From Blautia sp. (GTDB lineage Bacteria > Bacillota > Clostridia > Lachnospirales > Lachnospiraceae): DNA of 63,401 nucleotides. A program made the position numbers and the translations under genes. The stretch lies in assembly GCA_017475035.1 (NCBI GenBank), contig JAFVGK010000064.1, positions 1 to 63,401 of the forward strand, written 5' to 3'. Numbering within the stretch: the first letter of the stretch is position 1; every line of letters starts with the position of its first letter. The notes below the pieces were generated by a model that saw nothing but the letters and a program-made list of their open reading frames with translations, made no database searches and had not been told where the DNA came from. Of this stretch, positions 7,116-16,726 are shown in pieces.

Positions 7116-8492
7116 TCAGAGGGGAAGATTCGGAATTCCGGCAAAGCCTTTTTCCAGATCTTCGTCTGTGGGAATATAATCTGTCATATTGCCGTTGTTA
7201 TAGTTTTCGTAAGCGGTCATGTCGAAGTAGCCGGTACCGGTAAGACCGAAGATGATGGTCTTTTCTTCGCCGGTTTCCTTGCACCTGAGCGCTTCGTCGA
7301 TCGCGACCCGGATCGCGTGGCTGGACTCCGGCGCAGGAAGGATTCCTTCCGTGCGGGCGAAGGTTGTGGCTGCGGCAAAGACCGAGGTCTGTTCTACCGC
7401 GCGGGCTTCGATATAACCGTCGGCGTACAGCTGGGAGAGAATCGGGCTCATGCCATGATATCTGAGGCCGCCTGCGTGGTTTGCCGACGGGATAAAGCCA
7501 TGTCCCAGAGTGTACATTTTTGCCATGGGGCAGACCTTGCCGGTATCGCAGAAATCGTAGACAAATCTGCCGCGGGTGAAGCTCGGGCAGGAAGCCGGTT
7601 CTACAGCGATAAAGCGATAGTCTGCTTCCCCGCGGAGCTTTTCGCCCATAAACGGAGAGATCAGCCCGCCGAGATTGGAGCCGCCTCCGGCGCAGCCGAT
7701 GATAATGTCCGGCCTGATGCCGTATTTCTTACAGGCCGCCAGGGTTTCCTGTCCGATGATGGACTGATGCAGAAGAACCTGATTGAGCACGCTGCCCAGC
7801 TCATAACGGTATCCGGGAGTAGATGTCGCGGCTTCGACAGCTTCGGAAATCGCGCATCCGAGAGAACCGGTTGTCCCGGGATATTCTTCATTGATCTTAC
7901 GGCCGATGTTGGTATCCATGGATGGAGAGGGAGTCACGGAAGCGCCGTAGGTGCGCATGACTTCCCGGCGGAATGGCTTCTGCTCATAGGATACCTTAAC
8001 CATGTAGACCTTGCAGTCCAATTTAAAGAAGGCGCATGCCATGGACAAAGCGGTTCCCCACTGCCCGGCTCCGGTTTCCGTTGTGACGCCCTTAAGTCCT
8101 TGCTTTTTGGCGTAATATGCCTGGGCGATCGCGGAATTCAGCTTATGACTTCCGGACGTGTTATTTCCCTCGAACTTATAAAAGATATGAGCGGGGGTAT
8201 CCAGGGCTCTTTCCAGGAATACCGCGTGAATCAGAGGCGAAGGGCGGTACATTTTATAAAACTGAAGCACTTCGTCCGGAATCGGAATCATCTGAGTGGT
8301 ATCATCCAGCTCCTGGCGGATCAGTTCATCACAGAAAATCGGCTGCATGTCTTCGAAGGAAAGCGGCTGCAGGGTGCCGGGATGAATCAGCGGAGCCGGC
8401 TTGTTTACCATATCAGCCCGGACATTGTACCATGCTGTGGGAATTTCCTTTTCTTCGAGATATATTTTGTATGGTACGTTGAGATCTTTCAT
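7116..8492 (-). CDS. trpB: Tryptophan synthase beta chain, TrpB2-type
   Basis: 458 residues. The ATG at 8492 is chosen because AAAGGAG lies eight bases upstream; an upstream TTG would overlap that site. TrpB joins indole and serine through pyridoxal phosphate. NNTSGSHKLNSA carries the PLP lysine (about residue 108), TETGAGQWGTALS is the next active-site block, and GCAGGGSNLGG binds the cofactor phosphate. The extended N-terminus (MVNKPAPLIHPGTLQPLSFE) and the total length mark the TrpB2 subgroup, which usually does not pair with a normal TrpA. No trpA or other trp gene is adjacent, so it may salvage indole. Confidence 0.93.
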   Translation of the reverse strand: MKDLNVPYKIYLEEKEIPTAWYNVRADMVNKPAPLIHPGTLQPLSFEDMQPIFCDELIRQELDDTTQMIPIPDEVLQFYKMYRPSPLIHAVFLERALDTPAHIFYKFEGNNTSGSHKLNSAIAQAYYAKKQGLKGVTTETGAGQWGTALSMACAFFKLDCKVYMVKVSYEQKPFRREVMRTYGASVTPSPSMDTNIGRKINEEYPGTTGSLGCAISEAVEAATSTPGYRYELGSVLNQVLLHQSIIGQETLAACKKYGIRPDIIIGCAGGGSNLGGLISPFMGEKLRGEADYRFIAVEPASCPSFTRGRFVYDFCDTGKVCPMAKMYTLGHGFIPSANHAGGLRYHGMSPILSQLYADGYIEARAVEQTSVFAAATTFARTEGILPAPESSHAIRVAIDEALRCKETGEEKTIIFGLTGTGYFDMTAYENYNNGNMTDYIPTDEDLEKGFAGIPNLPL

Positions 8493-8599
8493 AGTCAAAG
8501 CTCCTTTCAAGGAAAAACCAAAAATGTCTTTAGCATTTTAACACGGTGAAGCAATGGTGTCAACGTCTGCCTGATCATTTTCCGGGCAGGAACTTTTTC

Positions 8600-8628
8600 T
8601 TTTCACATCAGGAAGGATGTGTTATGAT
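8600..8628 (+). promoter_or_regulatory. Candidate promoter of the LRR surface-protein gene
   Basis: TTTTCA (8600-8605), a 17-base spacer and TATGAT (8623-8628), about 48 bases before the start codon at 8676. The -10 matches well and the -35 is weak. Confidence 0.45.
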
Positions 8629-8675
8629 AATAATGGTATATTGTTTGTTTTTTCTGAGAGAAAGGAAAGCGCAAC

Positions 8676-11600
8676 ATGAAGAGAATGTATTTAAAAAGAG
8701 TGCTGGCAGCAGCGCTGGCCTTTTCTTTGGCAAGCTCTTCTGTCACGGCAAATGAGTTTGTCAGTTCAGCTGACGCATATTACGAGGAACAGGATATCGC
8801 TTCCGGGCAGGATCTGTCATCACAGGAATTGCTTCCCAATGAAGGCTTTGGCAATGAAGGCTTTGGCAGCACGGACGCGGTGAATGACCCGGTGACGGAA
8901 ATTCCGGATGAAGAGATGTCCCGGATTGGGGAGCCGGAGGATACGGTTTCGTTTTTTTCCGGATCTGAAGAGGAGAGCTTTGAAGAAGCTCTGACACTTC
9001 CGGGGCAGGAAACGGAAGAAGGTTTTGAAGGAATTGAAGAAGCTGACCGCTCTGCTTTGTCTGACCCCCAGGAGTCAGAAGCCGATGCGGAGGACATGAC
9101 AGATCGTTTTTCGTCGTCAATCGAAACTGCGGATGCAGCTGATCCGGCTCCGGAAGCTTTTGAGGTTGGAAACGCCGGCGAAACCGAGTTCGTAATTGAT
9201 GATACCGGAAAACTGACTCGATACAACGGAACAGGCGCAGAGGCTGTGCTGCCGGAGGAAGTCACAGTTATCGGCACAGGCGCGTTTGAAAACTGTGTAA
9301 ACGTAAGAACAATCATCATACCGGATACCCTTGCCGGAATTGAATGGAATGCGTTTAACGGCTGCGAAAACCTGGCGGAGATTTCGCTGCCGGATCATGT
9401 GGAAATTGACGGAGGAGCTTTTGACGGCTGTCCGGTCATCGTACACTGCCGCTATGACAGTGATACGGCTCACGCGGTTTCCCGGGCATGGCATGAATTC
9501 TACGAGGAAGGGGATACCTGCTTCGGGCTTCGATATGTCGAGATCTATGATGAAAACGAAGGCGCGTCACATGAAGAACTGAGCCTTGACAGTTATGCGG
9601 GAACGGAAGCCGTCGTAAGCCTGCCGGGATATATCAGACGCCTGAATGACAGCGTTTTCCAGGGGAATGAGAGTCTTGAGAAAGTGACGGTTGCCAATGG
9701 AACCATCTATATCGGGAACTGTGCGTTTGAAGGCTGCGTAAACCTGACAGAAGCCGTGCTGCCTGATACCCTGGAGGCGATGGGGTATCGTGCGTTTTAT
9801 GAATGTAAAAAGCTGAAAAAGCTGGATCTGTCAGGCTCCCTTCTCACACGATTGGAAGACACCCTGTTTTACGGGGACGAAAGCCTCGAGGAGGTCAGGC
9901 TGCCCCAGACGGTTGATCGGATCGGATACCAGGCGTTTGAAGGCTGTATCAGCCTGAAAAGTGTGACGGTTCCGACGGCGCTTGCCGAAATCGACGGGAG
10001 GGCGTTTATGGGCTGCGAGAGCCTGGAGGAAATGCATTTTCCGGCAGGCTTTACCCGTATCGGATTTGACGCTTTTACCGGCTGCGTGAACCTGACAGCG
10101 GTAACGGTGCCGGACACATTGGGTAAAATAGAGTGGAACGCTTTCTATGGCTGCGAAAATCTGGCGGAGCTTTCGCTGCCGGATCATGTGGAAATTGACG
10201 GAGGAGCTTTTGACGACTGTCCGGCTATCGTACACTGCAGCTATGACAGTGATACGGCTCACGAGATTTCCCGGACATGGCATGACTTTTACGAGGAGGG
10301 GGATACCTGCTTCGGGCTTCGTTATGTCGAGATCTATGATGAAAACTGGCAGGTGACGCATGAGGAGCTGAGCCTGTCCGCCTATTCCGGTTCCCTGAAA
10401 GAGATTGAACTTCCGGGATATATCAGACAATTGGGACAATATGTATTCCATGATAACGAAAGCCTTGAGGAACTGACCTTGCCGGAAGGAATGACATGTT
10501 TAGGTCATGGGGCATGTTCCGGCTGCGTAAATCTGAGAAAGGTCAATCTGCCGGCTTCTCTGACAGAAATCCAGGGCTGCGTTTTTTATGGCTGTAAAAA
10601 CCTGGAAGATATTGTCCTTCCGGATGCGCTCACCGAATTATATGATAACGTATTCTACGGAGCTGAGAGCCTGAGGGAAATTACGGTGCCGGCAGGCATT
10701 ACCCGGCTCAGAAGAGGGACATTTGAGAATTGTCTCAGTCTGGAAAGTGTCCATCTTCCTGACAGACTGGAGGCAATCGAATACGGGGCTTTCTCCGGAT
10801 GTGAGAGCTTAAAAGAAATCTATCTGCCGGATAACATCCAGAACATTGATTATTATGTATTTACAACCTCCGAAACAAAGGTATTCTGCGATTACGACAG
10901 TGTGACAGCCCGTTCGCTCTCAGAGAGCGCGCAGGAATTCTGTATCGAAGCCTGCCCCGGTTATCGTTTTCTCTACAGGACTGTCGGAGGAGAGGAAGAC
11001 CAGGAAGAATTTCTCGTTCTGTCATCTTATCAGACCGAAGGAGAAGAAGATCTGACCCTGCCTGACCTGGTTCAGATCATTTCCGGCTATCTCTTTTACG
11101 GAGATGATTCCATTACGAGCGTTTATATTCCGGAAAGCGTACAGACGATCGAGAATTACGCTTTTCACGGAAGCGAAAGCCTGAGGGAGGTGGCAGTTCC
11201 TCCCAGCGTGGAGAGGATTGGTTACGGAGCGTTCAAGGACTGCCCGAACCTGACCCTGATCCTGGCGGAAGGCAGCTATGCGGAGCAATATGCAAGGGAA
11301 CAGGGGATCAGCTATGAGTATGGGTACGTTGGCAGGCAGTCCGGACGTGCAGAGGCAAAGATTGCAACCGAAGACGGGCAGATTGTGCCCGATGGGTTTA
11401 CCGTATATTGGTATTCTCAGGAAACAGGAAGATATATTGGCTCCGGCAGCAGGCTCCGTAATGTGCAGCCGGGACAATATCGCTGCGAGGTATATCTGGA
11501 TGAGCTGCTTTGCTATCAGTATGAGGAGCCGGAGCCTGTGCTGGCGGATGTGCAGGAAAGCGATCAGATTATCGAAATCAGACTGCATCCGATCGGACAG

Positions 11601-14600
11601 ATCCGGCTGGAAATTCTGGTAACGGGAAAGGATGAAATGCCCCTCGCTGACGCGTCGGTCACGCTGAAGCAAACCTTCCACGGTCTGTATGAAAAGACCT
11701 CGACATTTGCGACGGGGGAAGACGGAAAGGTTTCCGTTCCTGCAAGCCGGGTAGATTCCCTGTTGTCGGTTACCGCAGCCTCGTATTATAAAACGGTTTA
11801 TGAGCTGCCCGTCAGCTCTTTTGCGGGCAAAGACCGGCTGGATGTCCGGACTTCCTTAAAAGAGCTTCCGTCGAACAAAATCAGCCTTACCCTGACAAAG
11901 CAGGATGTGACCGAGGACGGCACGGATGGAACGATCACGACGCTCTCGGATTATTCCTCTTTCCGGTTCTCTGCCTGGAATCTGACGCAGGAGAAAGAAA
12001 TCCCGGATATTACGGTCCAGGGCTCCTATCTGATTCTGCCGGAGGGATCGACGGGCGCCTTCGATCAGGTCAGGCTGTCGGTCACCGATCTGAACGGCCA
12101 GGTAAGCGGGAATGACGTCGTCATAACCCTCGATGCGCAGAATTGTGGTTCCGTATCCTGGAACCTGCTGCAGAACGGAATCGTCAGGGTGAATGAGATC
12201 AAAGGCGCCGACGAAACCGTCGTCATGGTGTTTGACGCGGAAGGCCGCTGCATCCAAAACAGTGTCGTAACGGGGGCCTACAGCAGTACTCCGATGCCGG
12301 AAGGCACGTATACCCTTGTTTTCATCAAAAAGACAGGTCTTCTCAGAAATGTGGAAACCCTGCAGAGATTGACGGAATATGGATTAGCCGCCTCCGAAGA
12401 TTATGTATTACAGACCGTGAACATACAAAACGGTCGGCGAACGGTCCTGGATGTGATTACGCTGCCGGCCCTGGATGAAACCAAGCTTTATTACACGATA
12501 AAGGAAAACACGAATGTCTGGATCAACAACAGTACTGCCATCACCGGGCAGTACCGGGTAGTCCGTGTCAGATATGAGATCGATCCGAAATATTCCAGCT
12601 CACAGGAGACGGTGCAGATTGACCTCCCTGAAGGCCTTGTCTTTGTAGAACGAAGCGTGACCCTGGACGGAAGGAAAGCGGTCAATATAGTGGAAGGAAA
12701 CCGTATCATCATACCGGTAAATAACCGGTCGGCCACGATACGATTCCATGTCCTGCCCTCTTCCACCGGAACGCATCAGATTCATGCCGCTTTGTCCTTC
12801 GACAGTACATCCGGAAGCATCGTACAGCCGATCGGCTCCGTATCCCTAAAAACCGAAGCGGCAACGATCCAGGTACCGGGCAAGACAAGCAAAGAACAGG
12901 TGACCGTGACAGGCAAGGCAATGTCCAACTGCGAGATCACGGTTTATGACAACGGGGTCAATGTCGGACAGATCACCTCCAACATGAATGGTTCCTGGAG
13001 CCTGACCTTTAACCTGGCAGATCCACGCTATTATTCTACCCATATCATTCACGCGGCAATCAGAAATACGGAGTATGGGGTTGATATAGAAACAAAACCT
13101 GCCCGGATCCTTTATAACCGGACATACGTGGACGTTTCAAAGGTTACAATGATCAACACGCCTTTTGGCGGAAGAGAGACGGAAACGGTTTTTGATTTTC
13201 TGAATCCGTCCCATTCTGTCCCGACCTATGATTATTACGGCGGATATCCACGGTTTACGTTCAAAGTGGAGTTTATCGGAGAGGGCGTGGAAGCCTTAAG
13301 CAATGTGAAGGTTGTCACGACGGATTCCTCCGGCAATCAGACCTTCGTTCCCTGCAGCTATGACGAGATCGGGAAAATCTGGGTGGGAACCCATGATTAC
13401 AAAGATTTTGCAGATGTGCCCGGCAAGATCAATGTACAATTCGACCATTCCAATGACGTTACATATGAGATCCTGACAAATCCGCAGGATTATGTGGAGA
13501 TGATGGAAGAAGCGACCGCCATCGAATCGGAGCTTACGGACAACCTGAGCGATACCGTTACGATCCTTAACGAGAAGGCAGTGGGAGAGAAGGTATCCTA
13601 CGATTATTACGTGCAGGATAAAAAAATCGGATCCTATACCCTTGAAGCCCGGGATTACAGTGAATTCCGCCTGGAAGAATGGACCGATTATCTGGTATAT
13701 GAGGATGAAAACGGCTCCCTGAGCTACGAGATGTCTCTGGCAGAAGGGAATACGTATCTCAAGTATACAGCCATTCCGGAAGAAAACCTGTTTGTCAAGG
13801 AAAGCATACTGCTGGATGAGAGCGCCGACAAGGAAATCGCCTTTGTTGCACTCTCTTATATGGATCCGGTTCAGGCAAAGGCACATTGGAGCGAGATCGC
13901 TTTAGGCGGATGGGACTTCCTGAAAGGGGTCGGGGAAGTTCTGACAGGCATAGATGATCTGAAAGAAATTCACGGATTTTTAAAGGATGTGAATAATAAT
14001 GACAGTGTGCTGAAGGATATCCTGTCAACGATCTATAATGAACTGAAATCCAAACGGTATTGCAAATGCTTTAACGCGAACGCTTATCTAAGCGAGCTGT
14101 TAAGGTATCAGGTGAATATTGATACTTATAAAAGCTCGGCGATGTGGAGGTTTACCGCATGTATGGCGGTAAACGGCCTGATTAATTTCGGGACGGCAAG
14201 ATTGGGCGGCCTGATTAAAAAAGGAATTTTTAAAGGGACGAAAAAGCTGTACCGTTATGTACAGAAGAAATCCGGACACAGCGGGAAGGGACGCCTGAAA
14301 ACCGCGGTGAAGAACGGCATGGAATTTATTTCGGATGAAACCAGCGGCATGATTACGGATGCGATCGGGGGCTGGGGCAAGGATCTGATGTCTCTGTTGG
14401 ATCTTGAAACCCTTCGGGAAGAAATCAACGAGGAATTCAACGGTTATCTGACGGAGCTGAGCAATCTGATCAAAGAAATACGGAACTGGAAATGTCCCTG
14501 TGAGATCACACAGGGGAAATGCGAATGCGAGAAGAAGCCGCTCGATATTCCGGAAAACCCATATGAACCCGAAACCAGAAATGAACTCCCTGTGATTCCC

Positions 14601-16412
14601 AAGGCGGATCCTTCCGGTTATGTATATGAAGCGGTTCCCTCAAACAGGGTTTCCGGCGTAAAAGCGGAGATCTATTCCTATGAGTACGCGAAGGACGAAT
14701 ACGGAGTTCCTGAGGAGACAAAATCGGAACGGCTGTGGGACGCTGAAAACTATGACCAGATCAATCCGCAGATTACGGACGAAAATGGCTTCTTTGGCTG
14801 GGATGTTCCGGAAGGCCAGTGGGTCGTCAAGTTTTCCAAGGAAGGATATCTGGATGCGGACAGCTATCAGGATCCTGCCGTCGACGACGAAGGATATCTG
14901 CCGGTTCCGCCGATCCAGACCGATGTGAATACCGCTATCGTCTCACAGGCTTCCCCGGATGTCAAAGCGGTCAGCGCATATCCGAACGAAGTGGATCTTG
15001 ATTTCAGCCAGTATATGCAGATGGATACGGTCAATCTCACGAATGTGGTGATAAAATCCGGCGGAAAAGTCGTAAAAGGAGAACTGGTTCCCGTAAATGC
15101 CGAATATGATTATCATGAGACGGTGCAGTATGCTTCTTCCTTTGCCTTTAAACCGAAGGCCCCGTTGTCCGGCACTGTCACGGTTTCCATCAGCAATGTC
15201 AGAAATTACTGCGGCACAAAAATGACCTCAAAGTATGAAGGGACCGCGGCGGTACAGGTAATGCCGGAATCCATCACCATCTCCGGGGATAAAGAGATCA
15301 TCTTCCATGAGAACGGACAGCTGCAGATACAGATCCTGCCGAAGGAAGCGGGCGCCGGAAAACAAATCCAGGTTACTGCTTATACGCCCAGCATCGCAGA
15401 CGTAGAGGCTGAAACGGTCACGGCCGACCAGAATGGAGCGGCTGTCGTGAAGGTTCAGGGCAAGCTTCCGGGACAGGGCGTGATTCTTGTGGAGCTGGAG
15501 GGGACGAAGCTGTCGGAGACGGTCGTCATCTCCGTGGAACAGCCTTCCGAACCGGAGCCTGTACCTGAGACGATCGTACTGAAAAAACCGGCTGCTCCTG
15601 CTGTAGCCCTGGCTTCTGCCGGCGTTAAGCTTACCTGGAAAAAGCCGGCTGATGCAAAGAAATTCAAAGTGTTCCGTAAGCTTGGAAGCAAAACGGTGGC
15701 GCTGGGTACGACCACAAAAACGACATTCACGGATACCGGCGTAAAATCCGGGAAAACGTATATCTATTATGTCCAGGCTCTGGGATACAAGACGGATTCT
15801 GTCATTTACAAAGCAAGCGCAAAATCGAAGGGTACGAAGGTTACATACAGGCAGCTGGCAAAAATGGCCGCGCCTTCCGTAACGAATCTCGCTGCCGGAA
15901 CCGTCATCTCCTGGAAGAAGGTTACAGGGGCTTCTAAATATAAGGTGTATCGGGAGACCAAAGGCAAGCTGAGCGTTCTTACAACGACGACAAAGCTGAA
16001 GTTTACGGATAAGACGGTGAAAAACGGGACGGCATATAAGTATTTTGTTCAGGCAATCGGAGGCAAAGCGGGGGCGGTCATTTATCAGACCGGCGTAAAA
16101 TCCGCAGGCACGGCAGATACCTTCCTGGCCGTTCCGTCCAGATTAACCGTGAAATCACCGAAGACCAAAACAGCGGTGGTTACCTGGGCGAAAAATACAG
16201 CAGCCGGTGGTTATCAGCTCAGGTACTCGTTAAAGAGCAATATGTCCGGGGCTGTAAGTCTTACCATCAAAAAGGGTGCCACGGCAAAAGCGACGGTTGG
16301 CAAGCTGGCAAAGGGCAAGGTTTATTATTTCCAGATCCGTGCCTTTAAGAAGGTGGGATCGAAAACCTGTTATTCTGCCTGGTCCGGTAATAAGAAGGTG
16401 AAAATCTCCTGA
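8676..16412 (+). CDS. Giant secreted protein with BspA-type leucine-rich repeats, Ig-like and Fn3 domains
   Basis: 2578 residues. It has a signal peptide (basic MKRMYLKR, then a hydrophobic run and SVTA), then an acidic, Ser/Glu-rich linker to about residue 185. Residues about 190-880 are LRR_5 (BspA-like) repeats of the form LPDTLxxIExNAFxGCxNL; this part contains a duplicated 217-base unit. A carboxypeptidase-regulatory-like segment follows (about 975-1060), then Ig-like stretches (VTVTGKAMSNCEITVYDNG near 1412). A helical, Cys-rich region is at about 1770-1960 (YCKCFN, CPCEITQGKCECEK). Next come a Big2-like module (about 2195-2290) and three Lys-rich Fn3 repeats (about 2305-2578; KLTWKKPADAKKFKV, ISWKKVTGASKYKV, VTWAKNTAAGGYQL). 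There is no LPxTG or C-terminal membrane anchor, so it is probably secreted or held by its cationic C-terminus. Likely role: adhesion to host or neighbour cells. Confidence 0.88.
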   Translation: MKRMYLKRVLAAALAFSLASSSVTANEFVSSADAYYEEQDIASGQDLSSQELLPNEGFGNEGFGSTDAVNDPVTEIPDEEMSRIGEPEDTVSFFSGSEEESFEEALTLPGQETEEGFEGIEEADRSALSDPQESEADAEDMTDRFSSSIETADAADPAPEAFEVGNAGETEFVIDDTGKLTRYNGTGAEAVLPEEVTVIGTGAFENCVNVRTIIIPDTLAGIEWNAFNGCENLAEISLPDHVEIDGGAFDGCPVIVHCRYDSDTAHAVSRAWHEFYEEGDTCFGLRYVEIYDENEGASHEELSLDSYAGTEAVVSLPGYIRRLNDSVFQGNESLEKVTVANGTIYIGNCAFEGCVNLTEAVLPDTLEAMGYRAFYECKKLKKLDLSGSLLTRLEDTLFYGDESLEEVRLPQTVDRIGYQAFEGCISLKSVTVPTALAEIDGRAFMGCESLEEMHFPAGFTRIGFDAFTGCVNLTAVTVPDTLGKIEWNAFYGCENLAELSLPDHVEIDGGAFDDCPAIVHCSYDSDTAHEISRTWHDFYEEGDTCFGLRYVEIYDENWQVTHEELSLSAYSGSLKEIELPGYIRQLGQYVFHDNESLEELTLPEGMTCLGHGACSGCVNLRKVNLPASLTEIQGCVFYGCKNLEDIVLPDALTELYDNVFYGAESLREITVPAGITRLRRGTFENCLSLESVHLPDRLEAIEYGAFSGCESLKEIYLPDNIQNIDYYVFTTSETKVFCDYDSVTARSLSESAQEFCIEACPGYRFLYRTVGGEEDQEEFLVLSSYQTEGEEDLTLPDLVQIISGYLFYGDDSITSVYIPESVQTIENYAFHGSESLREVAVPPSVERIGYGAFKDCPNLTLILAEGSYAEQYAREQGISYEYGYVGRQSGRAEAKIATEDGQIVPDGFTVYWYSQETGRYIGSGSRLRNVQPGQYRCEVYLDELLCYQYEEPEPVLADVQESDQIIEIRLHPIGQIRLEILVTGKDEMPLADASVTLKQTFHGLYEKTSTFATGEDGKVSVPASRVDSLLSVTAASYYKTVYELPVSSFAGKDRLDVRTSLKELPSNKISLTLTKQDVTEDGTDGTITTLSDYSSFRFSAWNLTQEKEIPDITVQGSYLILPEGSTGAFDQVRLSVTDLNGQVSGNDVVITLDAQNCGSVSWNLLQNGIVRVNEIKGADETVVMVFDAEGRCIQNSVVTGAYSSTPMPEGTYTLVFIKKTGLLRNVETLQRLTEYGLAASEDYVLQTVNIQNGRRTVLDVITLPALDETKLYYTIKENTNVWINNSTAITGQYRVVRVRYEIDPKYSSSQETVQIDLPEGLVFVERSVTLDGRKAVNIVEGNRIIIPVNNRSATIRFHVLPSSTGTHQIHAALSFDSTSGSIVQPIGSVSLKTEAATIQVPGKTSKEQVTVTGKAMSNCEITVYDNGVNVGQITSNMNGSWSLTFNLADPRYYSTHIIHAAIRNTEYGVDIETKPARILYNRTYVDVSKVTMINTPFGGRETETVFDFLNPSHSVPTYDYYGGYPRFTFKVEFIGEGVEALSNVKVVTTDSSGNQTFVPCSYDEIGKIWVGTHDYKDFADVPGKINVQFDHSNDVTYEILTNPQDYVEMMEEATAIESELTDNLSDTVTILNEKAVGEKVSYDYYVQDKKIGSYTLEARDYSEFRLEEWTDYLVYEDENGSLSYEMSLAEGNTYLKYTAIPEENLFVKESILLDESADKEIAFVALSYMDPVQAKAHWSEIALGGWDFLKGVGEVLTGIDDLKEIHGFLKDVNNNDSVLKDILSTIYNELKSKRYCKCFNANAYLSELLRYQVNIDTYKSSAMWRFTACMAVNGLINFGTARLGGLIKKGIFKGTKKLYRYVQKKSGHSGKGRLKTAVKNGMEFISDETSGMITDAIGGWGKDLMSLLDLETLREEINEEFNGYLTELSNLIKEIRNWKCPCEITQGKCECEKKPLDIPENPYEPETRNELPVIPKADPSGYVYEAVPSNRVSGVKAEIYSYEYAKDEYGVPEETKSERLWDAENYDQINPQITDENGFFGWDVPEGQWVVKFSKEGYLDADSYQDPAVDDEGYLPVPPIQTDVNTAIVSQASPDVKAVSAYPNEVDLDFSQYMQMDTVNLTNVVIKSGGKVVKGELVPVNAEYDYHETVQYASSFAFKPKAPLSGTVTVSISNVRNYCGTKMTSKYEGTAAVQVMPESITISGDKEIIFHENGQLQIQILPKEAGAGKQIQVTAYTPSIADVEAETVTADQNGAAVVKVQGKLPGQGVILVELEGTKLSETVVISVEQPSEPEPVPETIVLKKPAAPAVALASAGVKLTWKKPADAKKFKVFRKLGSKTVALGTTTKTTFTDTGVKSGKTYIYYVQALGYKTDSVIYKASAKSKGTKVTYRQLAKMAAPSVTNLAAGTVISWKKVTGASKYKVYRETKGKLSVLTTTTKLKFTDKTVKNGTAYKYFVQAIGGKAGAVIYQTGVKSAGTADTFLAVPSRLTVKSPKTKTAVVTWAKNTAAGGYQLRYSLKSNMSGAVSLTIKKGATAKATVGKLAKGKVYYFQIRAFKKVGSKTCYSAWSGNKKVKIS
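9341..10347 (+). repeat. Internal 217-bp duplication in the LRR region
   Basis: Bases 9341-9557 and 10131-10347 are near-identical copies of equal length, about 790 bases apart and in frame. Both encode WNAFxGCENLAE, DHVEIDGGAFDxCP and YDSDTAH, then GDTCFGLRYVEIYDEN. They mark a recent segmental duplication that lengthened the repeat array. Confidence 0.9.
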
Positions 16413-16497
16413 CAGCCGCAGGGCGGGAAAGCCTTGGCGAAATCTTCTGAAGCGGAAGCATGATTTATTCTGAAAACTTCAGACCTGTGCAGTGCGC

Positions 16498-16533
16498 AAA
16501 AAGCGTTCCGTGCTTCGCCGCGGAACGCTTTTT
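16498..16533 (+). terminator. Terminator after the LRR protein gene
   Basis: Stem AAAAAGCGTTCCG / CGGAACGCTTTTT (16498-16510 / 16521-16533) with a ten-base loop. The symmetrical A and T flanks would allow it to work in both directions. Confidence 0.9.
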
Positions 16534-16581
16534 GTGAACTGTCATTGTTTCGCATTGTCCGGGCGGCGCAAAATCTTTTAT

Positions 16582-16610
16582 TTGCAAATATGTCTTGAAT
16601 ATAGTATGAT
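16582..16610 (+). promoter_or_regulatory. Candidate promoter of the REC-GGDEF-EAL gene
   Basis: TTGCAA (16582-16587), a 17-base spacer and TATGAT (16605-16610). This implies a leader of about 110 bases before the start at 16727. Confidence 0.5.
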
Positions 16611-16726
16611 AAAACAATCGTATTTGATTATCGTATGGGAGCATGAGATGTTTGATCAGCATGAGTGTTCATTATTTCAACACAGCTTTTGCGTGATTGC
16701 CATCTTATGGAAGGACAAAGCCTGTT

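Noticed and set aside
7098-8549. Long plus-strand reading frame of 483 codons opposite the trpB-like gene
   Set aside because: It is a mirror of the trpB2 coding strand. It lacks a ribosome site and domain signatures, whereas the minus-strand protein has every TrpB motif.
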